From Rhodospirillales bacterium (GTDB taxonomy: Bacteria > Pseudomonadota > Alphaproteobacteria > Acetobacterales > Acetobacteraceae): a stretch of 5,286 nucleotides of DNA. Numbering within the stretch: position 1 is the first letter of the stretch; the number at the start of each line of letters is the position of its first letter. This document shows, one piece after another, positions 1 to 5,286 of this stretch. The stretch is from contig JAGWZS010000134.1 of assembly GCA_018971905.1 (NCBI GenBank), positions 1 through 5,286 on the forward strand. The letters run 5' to 3'. The notes below the pieces were generated by a model, which saw only the letters and a list, made by a program, of their open reading frames with translations, was not told the origin of the DNA and ran no database searches. Position numbers and translations under genes: made by a program.

Positions 1-1018
1 CTGGGCGGAAACGCGCGGCAACAAGCGGGGTGCGGCTATCATCGCGGAGGACGTGTTCGGCGGCCTGCGCGCCAAGCTCTCGCTGTTCATCCGCGATCCG
101 CATTTTCAGGGCCAGACCAAAGAAAAACTGACAACGCAGGAGGCCGCGCGCCTCACCGAAACCTCGCTGCGCGACCTGTTCGACCATTTTCTGGCGGGCG
201 ACCCTGCCAATGCCGACAATTTGCTGGCCTATGTGATAGACCGCGCCGAAGAGCGCATCCGCCGCAAGGAGCAGAAGGACACACCTCGCAAATCCGCCAC
301 GCGCCGCCTGCGCCTGCCAGGCAAGCTGGCTGATTGCGCCACCGAAAGCGCGGAGGGCACCGAGATCTTTCTGGTTGAGGGCGACAGCGCCGGCGGCTCC
401 GCCAAACAGGCGCGTAACCGCAACACCCAGGCGATTTTGCCGCTGAAAGGCAAGATCCTCAACGTCGCCTCGGCTTCCGTGGAAAAGCTCAAGCAGAATC
501 AGGAACTGAAGGATTTGATCGAGGCGCTGGGCTGCGGCACCGGCACCGCCTTTAACCGCGCCAATCTGCGTTATGAGCGCATCATCATCATGACCGATGC
601 GGATGTGGACGGCGCGCATATCGCCTCGCTGCTGATGACGTTTTTCTATCGCGAGCTGCCGGAGCTGATCCGCCATGGGCATGTGTATCTGGCACAGCCG
701 CCACTCTACCGGCTGACGCAAGGAGCCAAGAGCATCTACGCGATGGACGATGCCGCGCGTGAGAAGCTGATGAAAACCTTCAAGCAGGGCGCGAAGGTTG
801 AGATCAGCCGCTTCAAGGGCCTGGGTGAAATGCCGCCCGCGGTGCTGAAGGAAACCACGATGGACCCGGCCAGGCGCACCCTGCTGCGGATTATGGCGGC
901 ACCGGAAACGCGGGCTGAAACATCCAGCCTGGTGGACAGCCTGATGGGCAAGCGCCCGGAGCTGCGCTTCCAATTCATCCAGGAAAATGCGGGCAAGGTT
1001 CAGGAATTGGATATCTAG
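1..1018 (+). CDS. parE: DNA topoisomerase IV subunit B (ParE), C-terminal half, 5'-truncated by the window edge
   Basis: ParE is the ATPase subunit of topoisomerase IV, the type IIA enzyme that works with ParC to decatenate replicated chromosomes in the cytoplasm. The reading frame is already open at base 2 and continues in from the left. About 338 residues are visible, roughly half the usual family length. Visible parts in order: the end of the transducer domain with the conserved QTK loop (GQTKEKL, about bases 110-130), whose lysine contacts ATP; the TOPRIM domain with the catalytic-Glu motif EGDSAGGSAKQ (bases 377-409) and the metal-binding motif TDADVDGAH (bases 593-619); then PPLYRLTQG, the RFKGLGEM motif and the typical LDI C-terminus. 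TAG stop at 1016-1018. ParE is preferred over GyrB because of the compact TOPRIM-to-end region and the PPLYRLTQG..YA.DD segment typical of alphaproteobacterial ParE. GyrB cannot be fully excluded without the N-terminus. The GTG at base 53 is an internal codon, not the start. All catalytic residues that can be seen are intact. Confidence 0.93.
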   Translation, partial: WAETRGNKRGAAIIAEDVFGGLRAKLSLFIRDPHFQGQTKEKLTTQEAARLTETSLRDLFDHFLAGDPANADNLLAYVIDRAEERIRRKEQKDTPRKSATRRLRLPGKLADCATESAEGTEIFLVEGDSAGGSAKQARNRNTQAILPLKGKILNVASASVEKLKQNQELKDLIEALGCGTGTAFNRANLRYERIIIMTDADVDGAHIASLLMTFFYRELPELIRHGHVYLAQPPLYRLTQGAKSIYAMDDAAREKLMKTFKQGAKVEISRFKGLGEMPPAVLKETTMDPARRTLLRIMAAPETRAETSSLVDSLMGKRPELRFQFIQENAGKVQELDI

Positions 1019-1021
1019 AGT

Positions 1022-1073
1022 GCGATGACTTCAGGTTCGTGCGCTTTGCACGCGGAGCTGAAGTCTGAATCGC
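1022..1073 (+). terminator. Strong bulged hairpin just downstream of parE (possible terminator or palindromic repeat)
   Basis: Four bases after the parE stop there is a long inverted repeat. GCGAT (1022-1026) pairs with ATCGC (1069-1073). GACTTCAG (1027-1034) pairs perfectly with CTGAAGTC (1058-1065), leaving a three-base bulge TGA (1066-1068). Nested inside, CGTGC (1038-1042) pairs with GCACG (1048-1052) around a 5-base loop. No T-run follows (CCTCTCG...), so it is not a classical intrinsic terminator. Its position suggests transcript-end formation or 3'-end protection of the parE mRNA. It could instead be a copy of a dispersed intergenic palindrome. The pairing is seen directly; the function is inferred. 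Confidence 0.5.
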
Positions 1074-1240
1074 CCTCTCGTCATTGATGCATTGCCGCAC
1101 CGCCGTCATAAGCTGGCGCAAATATCCGCCGCCCAACAGGCCGTTAACAAAGCAGCAACCCGGAAGCCGCATATAGCCAGGCACGAACCTTGCGCGGCGC
1201 CCGCCGCGTGATCGGACAAAATGTTTGATGGTGGGATTAC
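1074..1240. other. Spacer between the parE hairpin and the parB-like gene
   Basis: No convincing gene is visible here. Close to the downstream gene is a GC-rich inverted repeat, CGCGGCG (1193-1199) and CGCCGCG (1202-1208), which could form a tight hairpin in the leader. A weak purine-rich stretch, GGTGGGA (about 1230-1236), lies 4 bases before the ATG at 1241 and is the likely ribosome binding site. No promoter with well-spaced -35 and -10 boxes can be called with confidence. The spacer is long enough to hold one, so the downstream gene is probably transcribed on its own. Confidence 0.35.
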
Positions 1241-2194
1241 ATGGCATTCGTGGTTAAGCCGCTTAAGAGCTTCACGGCCGAAGCGCAGGCGCAGGATAAC
1301 CGGAAATTATACCTGTATCAGATCGATCCGCTTCTGGTCGAGGAAGAGGACGGCTTTAATCTGCGCTATTACGACGATCCGAAAGTTATCGCGCATATAG
1401 AGGCGTTTTGCGATTCCTTCATGGAGGAGCGGTACGTGCCACCGATGGTTGTGCGCGCACTGGATGATGGGCGGATTGTGGTGATCGAGGGCCATTGCCG
1501 CCGCCGGGGGCTGCGCATGGCCATCGCGCGGGGGGCGCGAATCCCTCTGGTAAGCGTGATCCCCTTCCGGGGCAACGATGCTGAGCGGGTGGAGGTGATG
1601 CTGCGCTCCGCCCAGGGGTTGAAGCTGGAAGCGCTGGATGTGGCGCGGGGATATTTGCGGCTGCGGGAGATGGGGTTCAACCCGGAGGATATTGCCGCCT
1701 CGCAAAGCAAAAGCGTGGCGCGGGTGCGGCAGATGCTGCTGCTGGCCCAGGCAGACCCGCAGGTGCAGGCGCTGGTGCGCGGCAACCATGTGTCAGCGGA
1801 TGCCGCGATAGAAGCGCTGATTGAGCATGGCGATGTGGCAGCGGAAGTGCTGGGCAGGAAGCTGGATGAAGCGCGGCAGGAAGGCCGCGCGCGCCTGACC
1901 AAAGCCGCACCCCGTTTGCCCCGGCCTTCGCGCAAAACCGTGGAGAAGGTTTTTGCCGGGGTGGAGGCGGCGGCGGCGCATCTTCCGGCGGATTTGCCGA
2001 AACAAGCCAGGGCGCTGCTGAAACTTTCAGACGCTGAACGCGAAGCGCGGCGGGTGGAGGTGAGCGCCCAACTGCTCATCGGGCTGGCGCAGGCAGCCAA
2101 GGAGATTGAGCGGATGAGGGCCCGGCAGGCGCGCAGGGCGGCGAAGTTGGAGGCAGGCGCTCAACAAGCCGCGCCCGAAGGGGAGCGCGTTTAA
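1241..2194 (+). CDS. ParB/RepB/Spo0J-family partition-like DNA-binding protein (orphan, no adjacent parA)
   Basis: A 317-residue cytoplasmic protein with the ParB layout. Residues about 22-110 form a ParB-type N-terminal domain: YLYQIDP near 24-30, VPPMVV (66-71) and a nucleotide-binding-like motif, VIEGHCRRRG (81-90), where canonical chromosomal ParB has a GERR-type motif. Residues about 125-195 match the ParB helix-turn-helix region: a helix with LREMGF, EDIAASQSKSVARVRQMLLL (149-168), then ADPQVQALV and VSADAAIEAL. The C-terminal third (about 200-317) is rich in Ala, Arg, Lys and Glu, probably helical or coiled, and shows no recognisable ParB dimerisation domain. ParB proteins bind DNA sites and, as CTP-dependent clamps, spread for segregation; related phage and plasmid proteins act as regulators. 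No ParA ATPase lies beside it and I found no obvious parS-like 16-mer in the spacer. It is therefore unlikely to be the main chromosomal ParB, which normally sits with parA. Start: ATG 1241, preceded by GGTGGGA. Family assignment is firm; the specific role is unknown. Confidence 0.85.
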   Translation: MAFVVKPLKSFTAEAQAQDNRKLYLYQIDPLLVEEEDGFNLRYYDDPKVIAHIEAFCDSFMEERYVPPMVVRALDDGRIVVIEGHCRRRGLRMAIARGARIPLVSVIPFRGNDAERVEVMLRSAQGLKLEALDVARGYLRLREMGFNPEDIAASQSKSVARVRQMLLLAQADPQVQALVRGNHVSADAAIEALIEHGDVAAEVLGRKLDEARQEGRARLTKAAPRLPRPSRKTVEKVFAGVEAAAAHLPADLPKQARALLKLSDAEREARRVEVSAQLLIGLAQAAKEIERMRARQARRAAKLEAGAQQAAPEGERV

Positions 2195-3483
2195 TCCACG
2201 GAGTCTTTTGTGACCCTCACCCGGTCGATACGCCTTCCGTCCATTTCCATGACCTCGAATTTCCAGCCGCCGAACATGATCGCGTCTCCCTTCGCGGCGG
2301 GGCGCAGCAGCAGCGCCAAAATCAACCCGCCCAGCGTATGGTAGCTGCCTTCATTTGGCAGATCAGGCAGATGCAGCCTGGCTTTTGTTTCATCCACGGG
2401 TGTCAGCCCATCCAGTTCGTAGACCGAATCCGCCGGAGGTTCGGCATGTGAGGAGGGTCCGGCATCCTCGGCGTCGCCCACAATCGCTTCCAACACGTCG
2501 GCGGCGGTCACCACGCCTTCAAAGCTGCCGTATTCGTCGAACACCAGGGCCATGCCAAGCTCGTCGGCTTTAAGTCGGTCCAGCGCATCCAGCGCGGAAA
2601 CAGAATCCGGAATCGCCATGGGTTGGCGCAGCACCGGCGAGATGAGGGGGCCTTCACGGTTTTCCAGTATCCGGTCCAGCACGTCCTTGGCCAGGATGAT
2701 GCCCGTGACATTATCCACCGAGCCGTCGCACACCACGAAGCGCGAATGCGAAGCCGCACGCAACCGGGCGATGATATCCTGCCGCGAGGCTGAGCGGTCC
2801 ACCCAGACGATTTCGGTGCGTGGTGTCATGATCGCGCGCACGGGTTTGTCCGCCAGGCGCAGCACGCGCTCGATAATGTCGCGCTCCTCGGTTTCCAGCA
2901 CGCCGGATTCGGTGCCTTCCACCAGCATGGCCTTCAGCTCTTCTTCCGAAACGCCACGCCGGTCTTCCCGGGTGGGGCCGAATACGCGCAGCACTAAATC
3001 GGTGGCTTTGCTCAGCAACCAGATGGCGGGTGCTGCGGTTTTGGCAAGAATCGCAATGGGCCCCGCAACCAGCACGGCCAGGCGCTCCGGGTGGCGCAGC
3101 GCCAGCTGCTTGGGCACCAGCTCGCCAAACACCAGGGTGAGAAACGTGATGGCCAGCACGGTGAGAACCACGCCGAGCGGGGCGGCATAAGCGGCAATGT
3201 AGGGGATGTGGCGCAAGGGCCCCTGCATACGCTCGCCCAGCTGTGCGCCGCCAAACACGCCGGTGAGGATGCCAATGAGCGTGATGCCAAACTGGGTGGT
3301 GGGCAGAAAGCTTTGCGGATCGTCCGCCAGCAGGCGCGCGCGGGTGGCGCCGCGCAGGCCCTGGCGCTCCATGAGGGTGAGCATGGCGCGGCGGGAGGAA
3401 ACCAGCGCCAGTTCCGCCAGCGCGAAGGCGCCGTTCAGCAGAACCAGAAGCGCCAAAACAGCGAGTTGCAGAAAGAGAGGCAT
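2191..3483 (-). CDS. CNNM/CorC-family membrane protein (DUF21, CBS pair, CorC_HlyC), 'hemolysin-like' transporter
   Basis: A 430-residue inner-membrane protein of full family length. Residues about 1-160 are a DUF21/CNNM membrane domain: a first hydrophobic segment with NGAFALAELALVSSRR (17-32), further segments near 64-80, 98-120 and 135-158, and the conserved GELVPK motif (120-125). A cytoplasmic CBS pair follows, about 215-340, with MTPR (219-222) opening the first CBS and VFDEYG (314-319) in the second. The C-terminal CorC_HlyC domain, about 350-428, ends in GWKFEVMEMDGRRIDRVRV. Members of this family (CorB/CorC, YhdP and MpfA types, eukaryotic CNNM) are linked to Mg2+ or other divalent cation export and resistance; the 'hemolysin' label is historical. 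The ion is not shown by the sequence. The start is ATG (complement of 3481-3483), since later Met codons would cut the first membrane segment; no good Shine-Dalgarno precedes it. The TAA stop (complement of 2191-2193) overlaps the convergent parB-like stop. A specific symbol (corC, corB, tlyC) cannot be chosen safely. Confidence 0.92.
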   Translation of the reverse strand: MPLFLQLAVLALLVLLNGAFALAELALVSSRRAMLTLMERQGLRGATRARLLADDPQSFLPTTQFGITLIGILTGVFGGAQLGERMQGPLRHIPYIAAYAAPLGVVLTVLAITFLTLVFGELVPKQLALRHPERLAVLVAGPIAILAKTAAPAIWLLSKATDLVLRVFGPTREDRRGVSEEELKAMLVEGTESGVLETEERDIIERVLRLADKPVRAIMTPRTEIVWVDRSASRQDIIARLRAASHSRFVVCDGSVDNVTGIILAKDVLDRILENREGPLISPVLRQPMAIPDSVSALDALDRLKADELGMALVFDEYGSFEGVVTAADVLEAIVGDAEDAGPSSHAEPPADSVYELDGLTPVDETKARLHLPDLPNEGSYHTLGGLILALLLRPAAKGDAIMFGGWKFEVMEMDGRRIDRVRVTKDSVD

Positions 3484-3739
3484 AAGCGGGTTGTAGCTTG
3501 GTTTCGTGGCGCGCGCGATTGTTGCATACAGGGCAGGTATTGCTGAAGCAGGGCATCAGCTTGCCGAATTAATTAATTGATAAAATTAGACTTTATAAAA
3601 ACCTGCAAAAAATTCGGTAACAAACATTAAATTTTGTTTGCCTTAGTTGGGCCACATTCGCGCCCATCCGGCGCCGTACTGAATTGCGATGTTCATGCCA
3701 GCCCGGGGCTTGTCCCGGGTAGAAGCTCGGATAGTCCGC
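3484..3739. promoter_or_regulatory. Divergent intergenic region with AT-rich island between the CorC-like and NdvB-like genes
   Basis: This 256-bp spacer separates two divergently transcribed genes and should hold both promoters. The core at 3561-3640 is strikingly AT-rich (18 G/C in 80 bases by direct count) inside GC-rich surroundings. It contains AATTAATTAATT, TTTATAAAA, and distant inverted arms CCGAATT (3564-3570) and AATTCGG (3611-3617). A small inverted repeat, CAAACA (3621-3626) and TGTTTG (3635-3640), lies at its right edge. TTGATA (3577-3582) and TATAAA (3594-3599) resemble promoter boxes but their spacing is too short for a standard sigma-70 promoter, so I do not name exact sites. 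The composition suggests a promoter or protein-binding region. No gene is visible in it. Confidence 0.45.
3701..3720. repeat. CCCGGG palindrome in the leader of the NdvB-like gene
   Basis: CCCGGG (3702-3707) and CCCGGG (3714-3719) flank a six-base loop, GCTTGT, giving a 6-bp all-GC stem that a G-T pair (3701/3720) can extend. Preceded by TTCATGCCA, it closely resembles the 'CATGCC-CGGG-CTTG-CCCGGG' type of dispersed intergenic palindrome common in alphaproteobacterial genomes, as I recall them. The pairing is seen directly; membership of a repeat family is inference from memory. It lies 20 bases before the chosen start at 3740 and overlaps the leader if translation starts there. Confidence 0.5.
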
Positions 3740-5286
3740 ATGACCTACCAGTCGCAAATCCACCGCCAGAAGGCGATGATTTCTACCCGCAAGGCCCGCC
3801 GTGGCTGGGCCAGCCCCAGCTCCTGGGCGGCGGCGCTGGGCGTGGGCGTGGTGGCGCTGGGCCTGTGGGCTGCGACCAACCAGCCGGCGGTGAACATTCC
3901 GGCTTACACCGGAGAAATCGGCGGATTTGCGTTTTCGCCGTTCCACAAGGGCGAAAGCCCGCAGACCGGGGATTATCCGACGGTCGCGCAGATCAAATCC
4001 GACCTCGCGCTGGCCGCGAAATATACCCACAACATCCGCACCTACACGGTTGAGGGCGATCTGGGACAGATTCCCGCGCTGGCGCAGGGCATGAACCTGA
4101 ACGTAACCCTGGGCGCCTGGCTGGACCAGCACCCGGAGGCCAACGCCCGGGAACTGGCGAAGGTGGTGCGGATTGCCAATGCCAACCCCGATGTGAAGCA
4201 GGTGATGGTGGGTAACGAGACCATCCTGCGTGGCGACATGCCGGTGCCGGAACTGATCGCGGATATTCATCAGGTTGAAAAACAGGTGCATGTGCCGGTT
4301 TCCACCGCCGAGCCCTGGCATGTATGGCTGAAGCACCCTGCACTCGCGAATTCGGTTGATTTCATCACCGTGCATCTGCTGCCATATTGGGAAGGCGTGC
4401 CGGAAAACATCGCCGTGCAGGACGCGATGCACCGTTTCCAGGAAGTGCATGACCGCTACCCGAATAAGCGGATCGTGATCGGCGAAATCGGCTGGCCGTC
4501 GGATGGTATCGACATTGGCGCAGCACGGGCCAATACAATTAACCAGGCCCGCTTCCTGCGCGACTTCTTCAATCTCGCGCAAAAGGAACACCTCAACTAC
4601 TTCGTGATGGAGGCGTTCGACCAACCCTGGAAAACCAGCTTCGAGGGCCGCGCCGCCGGTTATTGGGGCATGTTCACGCTCGGCCGCCACCAAAAATGGT
4701 CGCTCACCGGGCCGGTGTGGAATCATCCTGAGTGGAAATGGTACGCGCTGGGCGCCGCACTGGCGAGCCTGCTGGCCACCATGGCGCTGCTCTCCCGCCG
4801 GCCGGATATCCGCCTGCCGGGCAAGCTGCTCTTCGCCGTGCTGGTGGAGGGCTTTACCTCCACGCTGGCGATGCTGCTGATGAACATGGGGCAGACCTAT
4901 CTCTCCTTGGGTGCGGCCGCCGTGTGGGGCGGGCTGGCTTTGGGCCAGGGGCTGCTGCTCTTCCTGCTCATCGCGGATAGTTTTGATCTGGTCGAGACCA
5001 TCTTCGGCCGCATCGCCAAGCGGCACTACGAGCCGATCCCGGCCCCGGCGGGCACGAAGCTGCCGAAGGTCTCCATCCATCTGCCCATCTGCAACGAGCC
5101 GCCGCACATGGTGAAGCTCACGCTGGATAGCCTGGCAGCACTTGATTACGACCGGTTCGAGGTTCTGGTGATCGACAACAACACCAAGGACCCGGCAGTG
5201 TGGGAGCCGGTGGCCGAGCATTGCGCGCGCCTTGGGCCCAAGTTCCGCTTCTTCACCCTTGGCAAGTATAAAGGCTACAAGGCGGG
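3740..5286 (+). CDS. ndvB: NdvB-like beta-1,3-glucan synthase: GH17 glucanase/transglycosylase fused to GT2 glucosyltransferase (3'-truncated)
   Basis: The frame is open from 3740 to the window end (515 full codons) and the rest lies outside. Domains in order: a basic N-terminus and a membrane anchor at about residues 28-46; a periplasmic GH17 domain, about 58-320, with the proposed acid/base in VGNETI (Glu160) and the nucleophile in GEIGWPSDG (Glu249); three hydrophobic segments at about 334-352, 362-384 and 390-412; then the start of a cytoplasmic GT2 domain, PKVSIHLPICNEPPHMV (442-458), with the nucleotide-binding Asp in VLVIDNNT (475-482). The cut comes soon after YKGYKA. This order matches Bradyrhizobium and Pseudomonas NdvB-type proteins, which make cyclic or branched beta-1,3(1,6)-glucans from UDP-glucose. 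The GH17 part of such proteins acts as a periplasmic transglycosylase. Role by family: periplasmic glucan for osmoadaptation, biofilm or host interaction. Start: in-frame ATGs also occur at 3689 and 3695 after a TGA at 3680, but they sit in or before a palindromic repeat, so 3740 is preferred. No start has a strong Shine-Dalgarno. The symbol is by domain similarity; the product linkage is not proven. Confidence 0.85.
   Translation, partial: MTYQSQIHRQKAMISTRKARRGWASPSSWAAALGVGVVALGLWAATNQPAVNIPAYTGEIGGFAFSPFHKGESPQTGDYPTVAQIKSDLALAAKYTHNIRTYTVEGDLGQIPALAQGMNLNVTLGAWLDQHPEANARELAKVVRIANANPDVKQVMVGNETILRGDMPVPELIADIHQVEKQVHVPVSTAEPWHVWLKHPALANSVDFITVHLLPYWEGVPENIAVQDAMHRFQEVHDRYPNKRIVIGEIGWPSDGIDIGAARANTINQARFLRDFFNLAQKEHLNYFVMEAFDQPWKTSFEGRAAGYWGMFTLGRHQKWSLTGPVWNHPEWKWYALGAALASLLATMALLSRRPDIRLPGKLLFAVLVEGFTSTLAMLLMNMGQTYLSLGAAAVWGGLALGQGLLLFLLIADSFDLVETIFGRIAKRHYEPIPAPAGTKLPKVSIHLPICNEPPHMVKLTLDSLAALDYDRFEVLVIDNNTKDPAVWEPVAEHCARLGPKFRFFTLGKYKGYKA

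Noticed and set aside
53..55. GTG at 53 as the start of a short topoisomerase-like gene
   Set aside because: The frame is open upstream to base 2 and encodes conserved ParE transducer residues (AETRGNKRGAA...), so the gene simply enters from the left edge.
1369..2100. A 243-codon minus-strand frame opposite the parB-like gene
   Set aside because: Ser/Ala/Arg-rich composition with no motif, while the plus-strand frame shows a clear ParB domain and helix-turn-helix.
2552..3190. A 212-codon plus-strand frame opposite the CorC-like gene
   Set aside because: Ser/Arg/Thr-rich shadow frame with no domains; the CBS and DUF21 motifs on the minus strand explain the region.
2711..3556. A 281-codon minus-strand frame overlapping the CorC-like gene
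   Set aside because: It overlaps the CorC-like gene in a different frame and gives a His/Ala/Arg-rich sequence without domains. The CorC frame carries all the conserved motifs.
3543..3560. GCTGA...TCAGC inverted repeat as a terminator
   Set aside because: Only a 5-bp stem with a 9-base loop, no T-run, and it sits in a divergent spacer where no gene ends.
3577..3599. TTGATA and TATAAA as a sigma-70 promoter for the NdvB-like gene
   Set aside because: The boxes are only 11 bases apart, too close for a normal promoter, and such strings are expected by chance in an AT-rich island.
3593..5221. A 542-codon open frame on the minus strand
   Set aside because: It lies wholly antisense to the GH17-GT2 coding frame, which has recognisable catalytic motifs throughout. 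The antisense protein is rich in His, Arg, Gln and Gly with no family resemblance, typical of a shadow frame in GC-rich DNA.

Overview
The window looks like chromosomal DNA from an alphaproteobacterium of moderately high G+C. The basis is codon use (most third positions are G or C), the alphaproteobacterial style of the ParE C-terminal half, and an NdvB-type GH17-GT2 beta-glucan synthase. Genus and species cannot be told from the sequence alone. No tRNA, rRNA, transposase, CRISPR array or integrase is visible.

Layout, left to right: (1) the 3' half of parE (topoisomerase IV subunit B), plus strand, entering from the left edge and ending at 1018. (2) A 222-bp spacer with a strong bulged hairpin just after parE. 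(3) An orphan ParB-family DNA-binding protein, plus strand, 1241-2194, with no ParA beside it. (4) A CNNM/CorC-type membrane protein with DUF21, a CBS pair and a CorC_HlyC domain, minus strand, 3483-2191. Its stop codon overlaps the stop of the parB-like gene. (5) A 256-bp divergent spacer holding an AT-rich island and a CCCGGG palindrome. (6) The 5' part of a large membrane protein joining a GH17 glucanase/transglycosylase domain to a GT2 glucosyltransferase, plus strand, from about 3740 and running off the right edge. This last gene is open to the window end.

The genes do not form one pathway. ParE (chromosome decatenation) and the ParB-like protein (a DNA-binding partition family) both concern chromosome handling, but a 222-bp gap containing a hairpin separates them, so they are probably separate transcription units. 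The CorC-like protein (ion homeostasis) and the NdvB-like synthase (periplasmic beta-glucan) are both inner-membrane envelope genes. They are divergently transcribed from the AT-rich spacer and could share a regulatory region. I see no clearly new multi-gene system. The points most worth following are the orphan ParB with its altered nucleotide-binding motif and the NdvB-like fusion with its palindrome-containing leader.
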